A program made the translations under genes and the position numbers. Of a stretch of DNA of 64,000 nucleotides, positions 22,437-35,712 are shown in pieces (position 1 is the stretch's first letter; every line of letters starts with the position of its first letter). The notes beneath the pieces were generated by a model, which worked only from the letters and a program-made list of their open reading frames with translations, was not told the DNA's origin and searched no databases. Source of the stretch: Lunularia cruciata. Taxonomy: Eukaryota; Streptophyta; Marchantiopsida; Lunulariales; Lunulariaceae. The DNA lies in contig OX419760.1 in assembly GCA_948567375.1 (NCBI GenBank), positions 45,756,001 through 45,820,000 of the forward strand, in the 5' to 3' direction.

Positions 22437-25400
22437 AAGAAGTTAGAGCTGGATAGGACTTCAAACCTACTGGTTGTTGTACGTTTACTAAGGCAATAGG
22501 GTTTCAGTACCAAGATATTTTCACTATCGACCGTGCAATGTATTGTAATTTTAGGAGTGAAATGTCTTGTGCCAACGTGCAAATCTCGAAAGGCAACTCC
22601 AGAACATTGCAACAAATATTATTTCTTTCTCAATCCCGAAAGATGAATTTATACATCTCGTACGGTCGAAATCTTGGCAATCAGCTCAATTCATGTAGTA
22701 AAACTCGAAATTTTCGTGTATACCATGCAGATTTACATGCATGATTCGTGAATGGACGAATCCACTGTCATGTTGGGATACGCATGAGTCGTATCATAAA
22801 AGTTTGTCGGTCAATTCACAATGCGAAATGTTGCGTTAAACTCAAAATGCACAATCCTGAAGAAGGAAACAAATTCTGATTATTAGCAAATTGTAGCAGG
22901 ATGGTATAAAACTTTTTGAATGGATGAAATCCTTCCATTCAGAAACTTTCCCGGCATTTATGATGCAGAATGTGCAGTGTTTGCTGATAATTTTAACAGT
23001 TTACATTTCGAAACTATCTCAGGAAAAATTCGTGTCTTTAGTTCCTCCTCACCACCAGTCGTCTTCACCAGCCCCGGCAGACCGTTAGCCAGACCTGCAC
23101 CAGGGAAGCGCTGTGGATGGAGACGGTGAGAACTTCCAGTCGAGCTCCCAGTCTGTCCACTCATTTGATACTGTGTTGCCCTCACTTTCTTAAAGTGCTA
23201 TTGCCATGCCGATGCTGTGAACACTGAACCTGCTGAAAAGCGGCGGAGGCTCCAATTCTGGAGATTGGGCCAACTGCCTACAATATCTACACCATCCTGA
23301 AGCAGCTGAACTGCTATGCAATCAGATGAGTGTTTGATGTTCTTTGTGATATTTAAGTACTCAGTCTATGCCCACCATTTGGCAATGTGAGGTATCAGGT
23401 CTGTTGTAACTCATCAATTGAGAAGTACGGACAAAAGGAATGTCAATATACGTCCTAACTTCATAGCTAATACATCAAAATGTCCTCACTGTACTCAAGC
23501 TATGGCACTTGTCCGCTGAAGAGTTGTGTTCGAACCCCAAGGTCTACACCACAGGGTCCAAGTGAAAAAGACGAGAACACGTGAACGAAGCCTTCGACAT
23601 CTTATGATAACGTTGACGATAGTGTAAGTCGAACTCGCATCGATGTCTTCGCTGTTGTCGTTAGCGTTCTCCTCGTTGAGAGCTCAACCCACTTCTCATG
23701 CCCGCATTGAGAAGAATTTGTTGGTTTACTTCGAGCTGTGAATTGTGTCGGAGTGCAGCGCGGCCCCCAAGTCAAAGAGCAGCACACGTATCATACGAGG
23801 TGTCAAACCTCGGCTGAAGTATCAGAGAACAAACAACTGCCCAAGTACTTAATGGCAAGAATGATTAGCACAGTAAGCTACACCAATGAGACAACTCTTG
23901 ACCTAATTTATCTCTACCCAGGTGTAGCTTAGACTAGACTACATCACACCGCATCAAGAGTGCTCTCGAGTGGGTGCTCTTTACAGCTATCTTGAACTGT
24001 TGATATTGATATTACGTAACATGCACACTTGGTTTCGTTTCACCATGTCACTTAAGGAACAACATGTGGCATCCATGCGAATGCAATAACTTACTCACAC
24101 CACCGGAGACACGACCACTGGGGGAGGGACGATTCCTTTTGTACATCTCGCTGAAGTCAGTAAGTATTGACCTGGGCTAAGTGAGCTCGCAGAACGGTAA
24201 GAAAAGCGAGAGAATATTTTGGACTAGGCCCTGGCTAGGCTCTTGAACCACGTTTGTGCATCCGGAATGGCAGATTCGGCTTCTCTCGGTAGATTAGGCG
24301 CTGACCTTAGCAATCATGTTAGAGCTACTTCAGCGCCGTTGCAAGAGTTTTGGACCTAGAAAGTTGTGATTTGTCGTGCTTGTTATGCCGCAATTTTCTG
24401 TTTTCTTTGATAGTAGCACCTATTTGCTGTTATTACACAAAACAGAACTGTTTGCTGCCTTCACGAACAAACTGATAAACCTATCATCCATCTTCTTTCG
24501 AGTTATCTTTATCCGTGTCGTAAACGTCGCTCCCGAGATCTTTTTTATATCTTTGTTGGAGAAAGAAGAACATTTACCGGCAATAGAATAAATAGTTTTA
24601 CTTCGAAGATCAAGTTTGATGATTCTATGTATGAAATCTCTGTTTAACTCACCAATGCATAGTTCTGAAGGCTGAATTACATCTTACTGTCCATCTCTTT
24701 TGCCGGTGCGTGATCCAAGATTTCCAGGTCTGGTCCACGCATTCTGGAGGCCCCGTATATCTACGCATTCTGCACGGTATGCATAGCTTATTTGTTGACT
24801 GCACTGGATCCTTTACTTGACTTTTCAAACTCTCGGAAGTGGATACCTTATTAAGAATATCTCTAATTCTCACTGCTAATTACCCAATTTGGTCTCATCC
24901 CGTGAAGCTATACCACCAGATGGCATCCCCAGGAGACTAAAGATCATCTATACAGTCCAAGCGATCGTGAGCGAGAGAAAAGAGTAGAAGGAGATGTTCC
25001 AAGATCCTATTTACCTGCTTATTTCGGGAGAGAGTGTTGAGACGGGATAGGAGAAGGAGAGATGCGAGAGAAAGGATATACAATTTGTGTGCTCTCCGAG
25101 CATATAGTACTTGAGTACTAGATGCTAGATTTTGTTTTGTTTTTTAATTTCTATCCGGGTAGTGTTTCAATTTCGGTTTGCTTTTTCCAATGGTCATTGA
25201 CTAGGAATTCTGCTGATGAGTTTCATGCACTGACACCTTCAGACATATCAGCGCCATCTACGATTATCTGGTAGATGTATCGTGTGAACGTGTGTACTTT
25301 ATTTGGACAAAATGATTCATTGGGCCCTCGGTAATTCTCTCAAGATTTAATAAGGAAGGATCCCACGTTGTAAGTGCCGCACTTACAGAAGCAAGAAGCA

Positions 25401-27123
25401 CATGCACGGATATCGTTATTTTCCATGTGCTTGATGCTAATCCTTCCTCGAATTCTACGCAGTTGCACAAAACTCATCACTACTTATTGCCTCCTTGAGC
25501 TGAGGGTGCATGTCAATATTAACTGGATGAGCCACACATACACATTTACACGAACTAGCATCTCACACTGAGCACTTCTGAAAGTTTTCTGCGTTGTGCG
25601 ATCCACTTCACACAGTACGTAAACTTTCCCAAAATCTGTTTTTGCAGGGCACAACAAATCGATTCCAGCCCTGTTTACTATCTGAAACACTCGACGACCT
25701 GATCACAATCCACTGCTGTACATGCAGTTTCACAAGATCAGTACTGACAGTTGACGCCGAAAAACGCTTGACACTGGCGTAATACATAGCAGCTTTAGGG
25801 TTGCTCCAAAAAATTAATCCACAGTGACTGTGCGGAGTAAACACTAACTGGAGGAGTCTATGTAATCCGTATCTATTCCTTTATACCTCACCCTATCCTC
25901 CTTGTACATGATAAGACCGAACTTCAAAACCATATCATGAGGATAAATATTGGAGAAATGGATCTGTACGGCCGTACTGTTACTATGCTATATACTGTAG
26001 TTTCACTATCCAAGCCCATTGTAAGTCCTTGATTACTGATACCTTTTGATAGGTGAGCGATGTCGAAGCAACTAATCTAAACGACGTTCTAGTCGACTAC
26101 TAGTTGGAATAAAAAAGATAAGTGCAAAGGCATAGATACAATCTCGAAATGACTTTTAAAAGCGTGTAAGGCCAAAACCCGTCAGGAGCTGATGAGCCAA
26201 TCCAGCAATTCAACAGTTGCTGATGTTCCTCAACCCCGGTGTGGTTGTTTGCAGAATCTTTTTTGACATTATGTGAGTGCTTGTTGGATTGTGATATTCT
26301 GCTATCACCGTTTTTACCCTGAATTAGAGGGGATGAGGGAGGTGCCTGATTGACATGATTTTGTGTTCTTACAGTGCGGGGTGAGGATCTTCAGAAACGA
26401 GCGATAAGCCTGAGCAACATATTTTCCTCGTTGTTCCAATATGGTGTGAGGAACTCTGGCTTTGGACATGAGTCATGGAACGGCGACTTCCTGTTGGGGT
26501 ACAGTGTAGTGAGTGACTTAATTAGTTCACATTATTCCCACTGAAATACAAAGATGTGTAGACACGCGAATCAACTTCCACCTGTTCCCGAGGTTGCAAT
26601 GTTATGGATGCTGAAAATTCTTTTGTACATTTCCAGTCGGTGTATCCAATAACAGAAGAGATTACTTGGATATGGTGACGTTACAATGGCCCATTCTATT
26701 GATCAGGTACGGGTACTAATTCACTTGACAGATCCTCACATAACGGAGCCGGTCAAACGTACTACCGTCAAAGATCTCACTATAGTCTGTAGCAGGCAAC
26801 ATCCTGATGGCTGGACCAGCAGCTATATAGTAGCTTGGGATATACCGTGCTAGATATACATGGACGGCACTTTCCTTCCAGTCAGGGTTAGATCAACTTA
26901 TGTGAGGTTGCGTGGATAAGGAACCGGTGGAGTTTTAGTGAGGCCCATGTGTTCACCACGAGTTACAGCCAGTTGAGTCCTGCATCAACTCCCGCATAGT
27001 GGAGACCAGCACACAGCGGAGGTCATATTGTCGCTGCTGAAGCCTAAAATCGGTTTCCACATTGACTTCACTTATTATTACCAGGGCTTGGTTCCTTGAG
27101 ATCGGCATAGACTACTGAAACTC

Positions 27124-27155
27124 TTCCGCGGACAACAGTCCGCGGAAATTTTTTT
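27124..27155 (+). other. Perfect GC-rich hairpin followed by a T run
   Basis: Stem TTCCGCGGAC (27124-27133), loop AACA, stem GTCCGCGGAA (27138-27147), then ATTTTTTT. A perfect 10-bp stem plus T tract looks like an intrinsic or Pol III-type termination signal. No gene is visible just upstream, so the role is unknown. Confidence 0.6.
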
Positions 27156-27768
27156 ACGTATGTGTTAAAGATGCCTCAAGACACCACGGTAAACACCACA
27201 AAAAGGTTTTCAGCAATTTTTCAGGTTTCAAACCTGAAAAGATAAACCAATGACTTATAGATGGAAGTATCAGCTGTTCTGCATCACTGTTCATGATTTG
27301 GATCAATTTTCATGGACGGTTTATCGTTAGCAGAAGTGGCCTGAGCAACAAAGTCCCGTGGAGTATGGTTTCATTAGGCCAATAAACGAGACTTGGAGAT
27401 GTCTCTTTGCCAGAGTTTCTGCAATTTACATGATCCACATGCACTGGAGTTGGTATTTCATGATCATGACCTAGAGTAGGTTATAGTCTACAAGATGATG
27501 AATTCAGCTATAACGCCTTTTCGCGGCAGTACACTTCCACCGGTACCTTCTGCTGCAAAACTACTCAATATTAGAAAAGTTGCATTCGGCCAGTAAATAT
27601 CTGCAAATTTGACAAATCCCAAATCAAGGAGGCGGTGATCACTGACAGCATTCATCCAATAGTTTATACCTAATTGGCAAACTGACAAGGATGGTATTGA
27701 AATCCACCACTTAAGAATAGATTGTCGTGATGTTGGTGATTCGGAAATTACAAGCTTCGGCTTCTTTG

Positions 27769-27804
27769 GGGCACACACTGTGGATCACTCCACAGTGCGT
27801 GCCC
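27769..27804. other. 16-bp inverted repeat with 4-base loop
   Basis: GGGCACACACTGTGGA at 27769-27784 pairs with TCCACAGTGCGTGCCC at 27789-27804 around TCAC, with one G-T-type mismatch. Confidence 0.6.
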
Positions 27805-27930
27805 GGAAACACCAGAGGCGAGCTGATTGGGGCACAGGGCATGAGTGAGAAACAGGAGCAACTGAATATAAGGTATTAGATCTACTAGGAAGTAGACTAA
27901 TCGTCGCTACGTCCACATTATCGAACATGG

Positions 27931-27951
27931 ACATGGGGCTTAGCCCCATGT
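27931..27951. other. Perfect 10-bp palindrome with 1-base centre
   Basis: ACATGGGGCT, T, AGCCCCATGT. It lies just after CATTATCGAACATGGAC, a phrase that recurs in altered form at about 28030. Confidence 0.55.
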
Positions 27952-29080
27952 TACCTTTTTTGTCTCTCCCTTGTACGGCTTGATGGGGTCTTCCCATCCT
28001 TCGCTTTCCCTACGCGGTCGCCTTTATCCATTATCGAACGTGGATGTAGATTCTGCGGTTTTCAAGATTAGACGGAAATGCATAGTGAAGCTTACCCTCT
28101 CCAACAAAGTAGCAGCCCTCAGAAGGCCAAGCGGAAGTACGCATCCTCGCTGATTTAATGGACAAGGAGGCAATAGAAGGAGGCAAGTCCTTTGCATTTG
28201 TTCCTACTGGAACGACTCCTAACATCCATTTGCTCTTCTAGAAATCCTACCTATTGATCAATCCTAGCATTGATGATGAAATGCAGTCTCAAAGTCCCTC
28301 TGTGCTATACACTCCACTTTCCTCTGCTATGATTTAACTTATGTAACAACTATTATTGGAAGGTTCGAGTCGATCCACCAGGCATTGGACCGGGTTAAGC
28401 ACCAATATGAATGATATCCATCTACAAATGAACGCGGTTGGTGATGGTGATGGGTAGAAAAACTCTAGGAAGCGATACGTATCTTACATCAGACTGTAGC
28501 TAATGTTGCTATTTGACGCTGCGGCTTTTCCGAAAGCCCTTCCCGCTTAATTTCGGGATCTAATACTCTCCCATCGACAATCTTGGAGCACAACCTGATG
28601 ACCACTTGATGATACCTGCATCTGGTGAACACATCCTTCCTAGCTAAAAGTTACCAAGATACACGAGCTCCCAGATAAGTACTCAATGCACAAGAAACTG
28701 TTATAACGATTCTTATTGGAAAGATCAGCTGCTGTTCTGCATGTGCTGTATAGCGTTTTGAAAGAGAACGCTGGTGACTTCAACACTGTTGGACTGACTA
28801 TCAGTCTTCAATCACACAGGGCCCAGCCGAAGGTCTCAAGTGCCCAATCGCTTTCCAATAATACCCATGTCAGGGGGACAACAAATTCATTAACTTCAAT
28901 GTCTCTGTTATTCTCCAGGGATGGTGACATCTAATTAGATGTGGGTTGATTGAAGTTGATTATGTTCCATCATTTATATATTAAACATCTGTTTAAACAA
29001 CGGTTTGTTGTGGAGGGGCCATGTACCTCTCTCTCGCTTCAGTAAAATTAACAATAAACTGCACCTTAAAGGTGAACTAA

Positions 29081-29338
29081 GCCTAAATGCAATTTACGGA
29101 AATCTACATTCGTAAGTCGAATTCCATACATTTATCTATTGATTTGATCTGAACAAACATTAAATTTAACTTTCATTGAGTTCAGAGTAACGAGCTGAAT
29201 TTGATACAAGTGCTTAAATGCAATTTACGGAAATCTATATTCGTAAGTTGAATTCCATATATTTATCTATTGATTTGATCTGAACAAACATTAAATTTGA
29301 CTATCATTGAGTTCAGAGTAACGAGCTGAATTTGATAG
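29081..29338. repeat. 131-bp tandem duplication, two units
   Basis: The units begin at about 29084 and 29215 (TAAATGCAATTTACGG). I count about five differences over some 120 bp, three of them C versus T, so the duplication is recent relative to the surrounding transposons. No coding capacity. Confidence 0.9.
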
Positions 29339-32300
29339 ATCTACTTATTATTGTCATCATTTATATTTCAATATGGCTCGAGATTTATGTTAGGTTCTGA
29401 TTTGTAAAGTTTTATTGTGCTATTTGCAAACTTTCTAGAGAAATGGATTTTGTAAAACAACTTTTTCTTGGATATTCACATGCTTTCCATCACAGGATAT
29501 TACGAAAAACTGTGTCTAGATCTTAGTGAGTGCATGTACATTACAGCCTTCAACTCTATACCTACAATCGCATTTAACCTTGCCATAGATACTGTTATGT
29601 ATGCCACTATACTATCTACGGTATCCAAGCTCAAATTGGATGATGCCATATGGAGACTAATATCTACACTGGCCAAGCTTCAAATAAGGCGATAATTGAC
29701 ATATTTCTTCATGTTAGAGCATTTATTATTAATTTCATTGTAAGAGACACACACTATCTGAGAAGGGTAGCTATCCCTTCGTAAGTTCCCTGTACCATAC
29801 TTGTAGGGTAGCAAAGAGGATAAGCATGTCCACACCATAGTTTATGAGAAAGTTGTGGTAAGTTGGCTATAGTATTTTGCTACCCTTACGATATATTCAT
29901 GGCTCCTAATTTTGCATCATCCATCTTGATAGGTAGTTTTATTTCCATTGGCTCTCATCCCTTATAAATTTTGACATGTAGAACATGGAGTCATCCACTC
30001 AAAGTTTTCTGCTTTTAGTCTAGTATTATATCTTTACCTTTTGAACTTGAAATTCTTGGGTATCTACATCATCACTTTTACAGCACTATTTGTGAAAGTG
30101 CTCTAAGGTCATTAAACAGCAAGAGTTATATGATAAACTTCACATACTATCTTCACATTATATCTTATCTAGATAAAGGTCTTGTGTCTCATTTGCTCTA
30201 CCAACAGAGTATTACATTATTACTATATGCTTAAATATAGCAAATAAATGGAACTATTTCTCTCTACTTTGATGCTCCAATTCCTTTTGACATAATACCT
30301 TGGAGGACTTTTCTCGTAAATTTTAATATATATATGTTGATTTATTAAGTCTTTGTATTATTATCTAATTTCTTTTACTTTTTTTGTTTCTAGATCAAAT
30401 TGCTTGAGCTTTGGGGTTAGCCCATAATTTATACAACATTTTGTGCTCTCTGCATTTTCTAGTACCTTATATTTATTTTTTGTCTTCTAGGTATGTATTA
30501 TTTTATGAAATTTCATCTAACTAGTATTTAAAGATATAGAGAAGACTAAATGAAGAAAGGTTCTTGTAACATCCCCATGATATATAAAACAAATTGGAAC
30601 AATTGGACTATATCTAATGATTTTAGTACTTTTCCATAATACATAGATAAGATTCAATAGAAGACTATAGGTGGATGGTTGTTTCTGGAATGGTTGATCC
30701 TAGTAAAGAGACTAATTTAATAAAAATTCAAATTTCTACTATTTTAATAACCTAATGATCACATCCAATTTATTGAATATTATTATAGAAATTTTTGGTT
30801 TATTACCTACTGATACAAATCAAGTACATCAATTACCCATATCATATATCCAAGTGTAGGATTCAAGATCACTCTAAGTATGTTTGTGAACCTTTTAATA
30901 AGGCCAGATTTACTTATTTGCAGAAAATATGGTCAACAAGATAATCTCAGCTTGATATCCTTCAAAAAATAATAAAAATAATAACTATGATGCATATGAG
31001 AGTGCGTCTTAATTCTAGTAAAAAATTTAAAGGTAGGAAATAAAAACATGATGTAGAATGCAAAATATGTCAAAGTCATGAAATATAGTTAAAATATTGA
31101 AGTATTAAATTCATATTCACAATAATTAAAATAATCTTAGTTATTAGAACATGCAAAGAAAATTTGTAGGTTGTTCATTGCTTTACTTGATAAAATATAG
31201 ATGTCAAATCTCAAAACTCCAAGCTATACACTTCAACATAACAAAAATTTATTTTATCTACAAATAAATCAAGGATTAATCTAAGACCTACATCATTCAG
31301 GATTTTTTTTATTTTTTTGCGAATGTTACGTTACTAATACAAATTGATTTTCAAAAATTTTCTTACTACTGCATCAATTAAAAGAATTTTATGTAGTACT
31401 CATATATTTAAAGTTATTTAATTTGTAAGCTGAATTTATAAAAGTTTCACCCATTGTTCATATAAAACATGTACACATTTTATGCACACAAGTCTATACT
31501 TTGAAAATAGTATATCTCTTGTATGGAACATATTCTTTTATCAAAAACTTCCAAGGAAATTGAACTATATTTCTGACTACATATGCATCAATTATATTGG
31601 TTGAATATATACAACTATTAAATACTTCTTCACTATGGAAAAAATATGTAAAATCATGCATATTAGCCAAAATATGCTTTTATAAAAATATATGTATATA
31701 TATATAATTCATGTAATAAAAATTTGTGACATCAATTCAATATTTATAAATTATTTTCATTCTAAAAATTCAACTTTGATTTGCAAAGGCAAGAATTCTT
31801 CCCATTTGTTCTCCTTTTGGTCACTTATTATCTTATTAAATATTTCTTCTCCTCCTTCTGCTCATACTTCATTATACACCTTAGATACATTCCAGAAACA
31901 CTCTTTAATAAGCACACTAAAATGTGCTACTTGCATTTCACTAAATTTTCAATAAAGGTAATTTTACTAACGTCCATAGTGTAAAGAGTCTGCATAAATT
32001 TAAAATAAAAAAGAGATAAATATCAACCAAACAAAAATTACTAAGTCAAGAATCACCCTTCACTTCTTATTCACTCAAAATTTAGCCTTTTCACAATCCT
32101 CACAGAAAGTACAAAATATTAGTAAGTTGACTTAACTAATTAAATCATCAATAAGCGTGTCACAAAGACTTAAAAAAATAAAAGCTATGTTAAAAAAATC
32201 CAATATTAAAACATAAAATAATATGAAAACTTTAAAATATAGTAAAATTTATTAACACAAAATTAGTCATATTTTGATGAAATTTTTTTGTTAAAGTTTT

Positions 32301-32639
32301 AATAATAGTAAATAAATATTTTAGGAAATCATTAAGAATATTAAAAACCAAAAAAAAATTTATCTAAAATTAATCTTTTTTTTTTTTTTAGTTTAAATTA
32401 GAATTTTTTTGTGATATTTGATTTATATTCTTGTCTATATACTTACAATTAAATAATTATATTGTCATATTGTGGTTTGCTTAGCAAATAAGAAAGTAAT
32501 TTAGTGTTTTCTATTTCTATAATGTTATAGTAGAGTATGTGATGTATCTTACGGATTCATCCATTGCCATGTGAGGATCCATATACATTCAAGTGGTTGT
32601 CGCATGGATAGTGATTTTGTCATTTTCCAAAACTGTGAT
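29339..32639. other. Strongly AT-rich DNA without genes
   Basis: Contains poly-A and poly-T runs (for example around 32340-32390) and TA-rich stretches. The frame at 29468-29695 starts at TTG and has no known domain. No LTR ends recognised. Confidence 0.55.
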
Positions 32640-34512
32640 GCATATAGGTGATAGAGGCTTGGTAGAGAGTAGAGTTTTATTGTCTTGCGAGTTCAAGTGG
32701 GAGTAGAGCATAAAAGCTAAGGCATTTGAGAGTGGTAGTAGAGCATTTGAAGGAGAGGCAATAGAGAGATATTTTGCCCTCTTGATCTAGCTCTCTCAAA
32801 TCCTTTTCTCATCAAGTTTCAGATTTTGCATTGTGATCATTTTTAGGCTTTGATATTAGCTCATTTTGGTCTTGCTTTCATGGTGTCAATGATGGAGAAT
32901 CCAAATCCTATTACCCTTCCTATGCTTACTTGTGTAAAAGTTTAGGATTTAATTATTTACATCCTTTTGTAGAAGAAAATGGACCAAAATCTCTATCAAG
33001 GCTTTGGGGATAGAGTTTTGAGGTCCATGTGTCAAAAGGAAGAGTAGCAAAGTATCCAAATTATAAGGAATTGATTTCCACCAATTCAAGACTAGGTTTT
33101 GCAAGTTTGGAGACGTTTGCACTATCCAGTCTAAGAGAGAAGACCATAAATGAAAAGAAGAACAAACATGCTACACTCTAAAGATTAAAAACCTTGAAAT
33201 TTGAGTGATTGATGCTTGAGCTATGATCGATGGAAAAAAAGAGGGTCTAATTTGTACCCAAACACACAATTTGAGATACTTTTGGAGTTCCACAATAGCT
33301 TTTAATGATATTTCAATTGAGTTAGAGAGTAAACAAAATACTAGTTGTGCTATGCCCAAAATATGGCAAATTTGGGTTGGTTTTGAGCTTAATGTGATCA
33401 TTGGAAGTTGGAGGACTTGAAATCAAGCAATTGGGATGGAGATTATGATCAAGTTTGGATTTTCTTCACATCTCAAGTTGTGGTTTGAATCAATATGTGA
33501 AACTTTCAATGTTATTGGTGATTAGATCTTACACCTTTGGGAAGATTGAGATGTGGTTTGAATCAACATGTGAAAATTTCAAATTTTATTGGTGACTAGA
33601 TCTTATACCTCTGAAATTTGTTTTAATGTGAATCCAAAATTTTAGATCTTGGATCAAGTATATTTAGGTCTGTAGAGCATAAAAGTTGACCTAACTTGGG
33701 AATCAATCCAAATCTAGTGATTGGTTTTGAATTTAGATTATATAAATCATATATAGAATTAATTAAGAGCACAACCAATTATTGGGTAAAATCTTGTTGT
33801 CTTTTTGTTTATAGGCAATGAGATTTGATGCAACAAAATCCAGTGAAAATATTATCATAAACTCCAATGAAATATTTTATCTTCAACTACCCTTGAATGA
33901 AAAAAATTCATTTGAATTCAGATTGAAAGGATGATAGCTTGCTTGCAAGAGTGTTCTTAGTGCTTACATGAATCCATGGGCAAAAATTTGGCAACAATTG
34001 TGCAAGAGCCAAGAATGGACCTTGATTAGGGTTTCAACTAAAACACTTAGGCTAAGTTCAAGAGACTCTCACAAAAGCTATAATCAAAATAGTGCTTATT
34101 ATATATCACTAGAACATTTATCTTGCAGTCTTTCTTTTAAGTTCTAGAACATTTAAATCAAAGTTAGACAAAATAAATTAACTTAGTTTGAGTCTTTGTA
34201 GATATTTCTACACCAAAATGCATAAAAGTTATCTATCTAGAATAAGATTTAAAGTAGATCTTGGAGTATAGCTTGAAATCATCTCTTGGATAGAGCAAGG
34301 AAACTTTGAGGCACAATCTTACCTAAAGCATAAAGAGTTATTGTTAAGTTGTTTGTGTTTGGATACTCTCCATGCTTTGTATGCTTGATTGTATACCCAA
34401 TTGGCTTGGATTGGTGTGTGATCATTACTTTTAGGTCTCTTTTCCTTAGGTCTGTTATGTATTTCTCCTTGGTAATGTTGGAAGTGATGACTAGCAACCA
34501 AGAGTGCATGTT
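32640..34512 (+). repeat. Dispersed repeat D, copy 2
   Basis: Uninterrupted counterpart of 15090-17350, same orientation, noticeably diverged. The two copies lie on either side of the gene island, about 15 kb apart. Confidence 0.75.
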
Positions 34513-34822
34513 ATGATGGTAGGTTAGGTTGCACTTTTTCCTATCCAATGAAAAGGAAGTTTGTGAATTGGTGTAGAAATACATGACGATTGGAATTACA
34601 TGTGAGGTTAACGTCTCTTGATATATTTAGATTATACATCACTGCCTATAGACTCCACAAGTATGCACCACTAGTGTGTTCTTAGTAAGAATAATACATG
34701 CTACAACAATGGGCATATTGGATATACGGGATGATGTTACTTACTCCATGTTGTGCTTATAATTTTAAGGATTTATAAGGACTTGCTATTTCCACCACAG
34801 TAATTAAAGACAAAGGCTATTT

Positions 34823-35641
34823 TGTAACACCCTAAGCATGACTATGCATAATGAGCTCAAAAGCCAAGGGTTCTCTTGTGGTGGAACTCTTGGCTATGTT
34901 TTTAGCCCCATTGGACCATTCTCATGCATATATACATTGCTGCACAACATAGATCATTGTCAACATCATACACTATAGAAGCACAATTCACACAGATGTC
35001 ATACATGAACTCTAAACTGCCATAATAATCAGTTCCTTCTTCCACTCAAATCAACTTGGTCCTTCACTCAACAATCTACCAACAATTAGGCACTAATTAT
35101 AGTCAAGCCACACCCACTCTAGCTAAGAGATTTGAAGTGACATTCACCAGCCTCTTTACACCATAGCTAGGAACTCAAAAGCTCAACATCAAAGAAGTGA
35201 GCTCTTTGGAGCTGCACTTTGAAAGTATACCCCTTTGCTTGATCTAGGTCTCCAGCCTTGATGGCGCATCCAACAATATAAAAAATACAAGTGATGGTGG
35301 GTCCCAACATGTGATCAGTAGCTCTAACATGAAATCCAACTGCCAACAAGTAGTCCATGAGCAACTACCAAAATAATGATGACTGCTAACACTACTACTC
35401 CAATTTTCAAGCAAACTAGCTTTAGCACAATATTGTCGTGTATATACATCAATACACAATATTTATTTTTGTCAACATCATACACTATAGAATTAAAACT
35501 CACATAGAGGTCATACATAAACTCTAGAGTGCCACAATTGCCTTCCTAGATAGCGGTTACGTCCCTCTAACTCTAAATAGCCATTTACTCCAAGTATGTG
35601 ATATGCCCTATCATGGGCAAAGATCAAGAGGCTGGGTGCTA
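34823..35641 (-). repeat. 3' LTR of element E
   Basis: The low-coordinate end is TGTAACACCC on the plus strand. The high-coordinate start is placed after the minus-strand purine tract GGGGGTCAA, where the text TAGCACCC resembles a worn TGTAACACCC. Positions 34905-35427 match the 5' copy at 45172-45717. A segment of about 67 bp near 34957-35025 recurs at 35474-35540, so the LTR contains an internal direct repeat. The outer boundary at 35641 is uncertain. Confidence 0.7.
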
Positions 35642-35712
35642 TTGACCCCCATTGTTAGTCACCTATCTTCAATCAATATCACATAAAGAGTGAACTTAGC
35701 TATATATCAAGT

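Larger units (their letters stand above)
22437..29080. other. Low-copy island DNA without a convincing gene
   Basis: Base composition resembles the GDPD locus rather than the flanking transposons. Several 60-96-codon frames occur (for example 23602-23787 minus, 27488-27778 minus, 27785-27997 minus, 28716-28934 plus), but those checked (27488-27778, 28716-28934) lack an ATG start and none shows a known domain. It may hold regulatory DNA, noncoding RNA or gene relics. Hairpins at 27124-27155, 27769-27804 and 27931-27951 are listed separately. Confidence 0.5.

Noticed and set aside
23505-23545. tRNA- or SINE-like B box (GTGTTCGAACCCC)
   Set aside because: No acceptor or anticodon stem could be folded around it and no A box at proper spacing; a lone B-box match is weak.
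27488-27778. 96-codon minus-strand frame in the island
   Set aside because: It begins at GTG, has no domain, and its upstream end is the 27769-27804 hairpin.
28361-28400. GGTTCGAGTCGATCC as a tRNA T arm
   Set aside because: Flanks do not form the rest of a tRNA cloverleaf.
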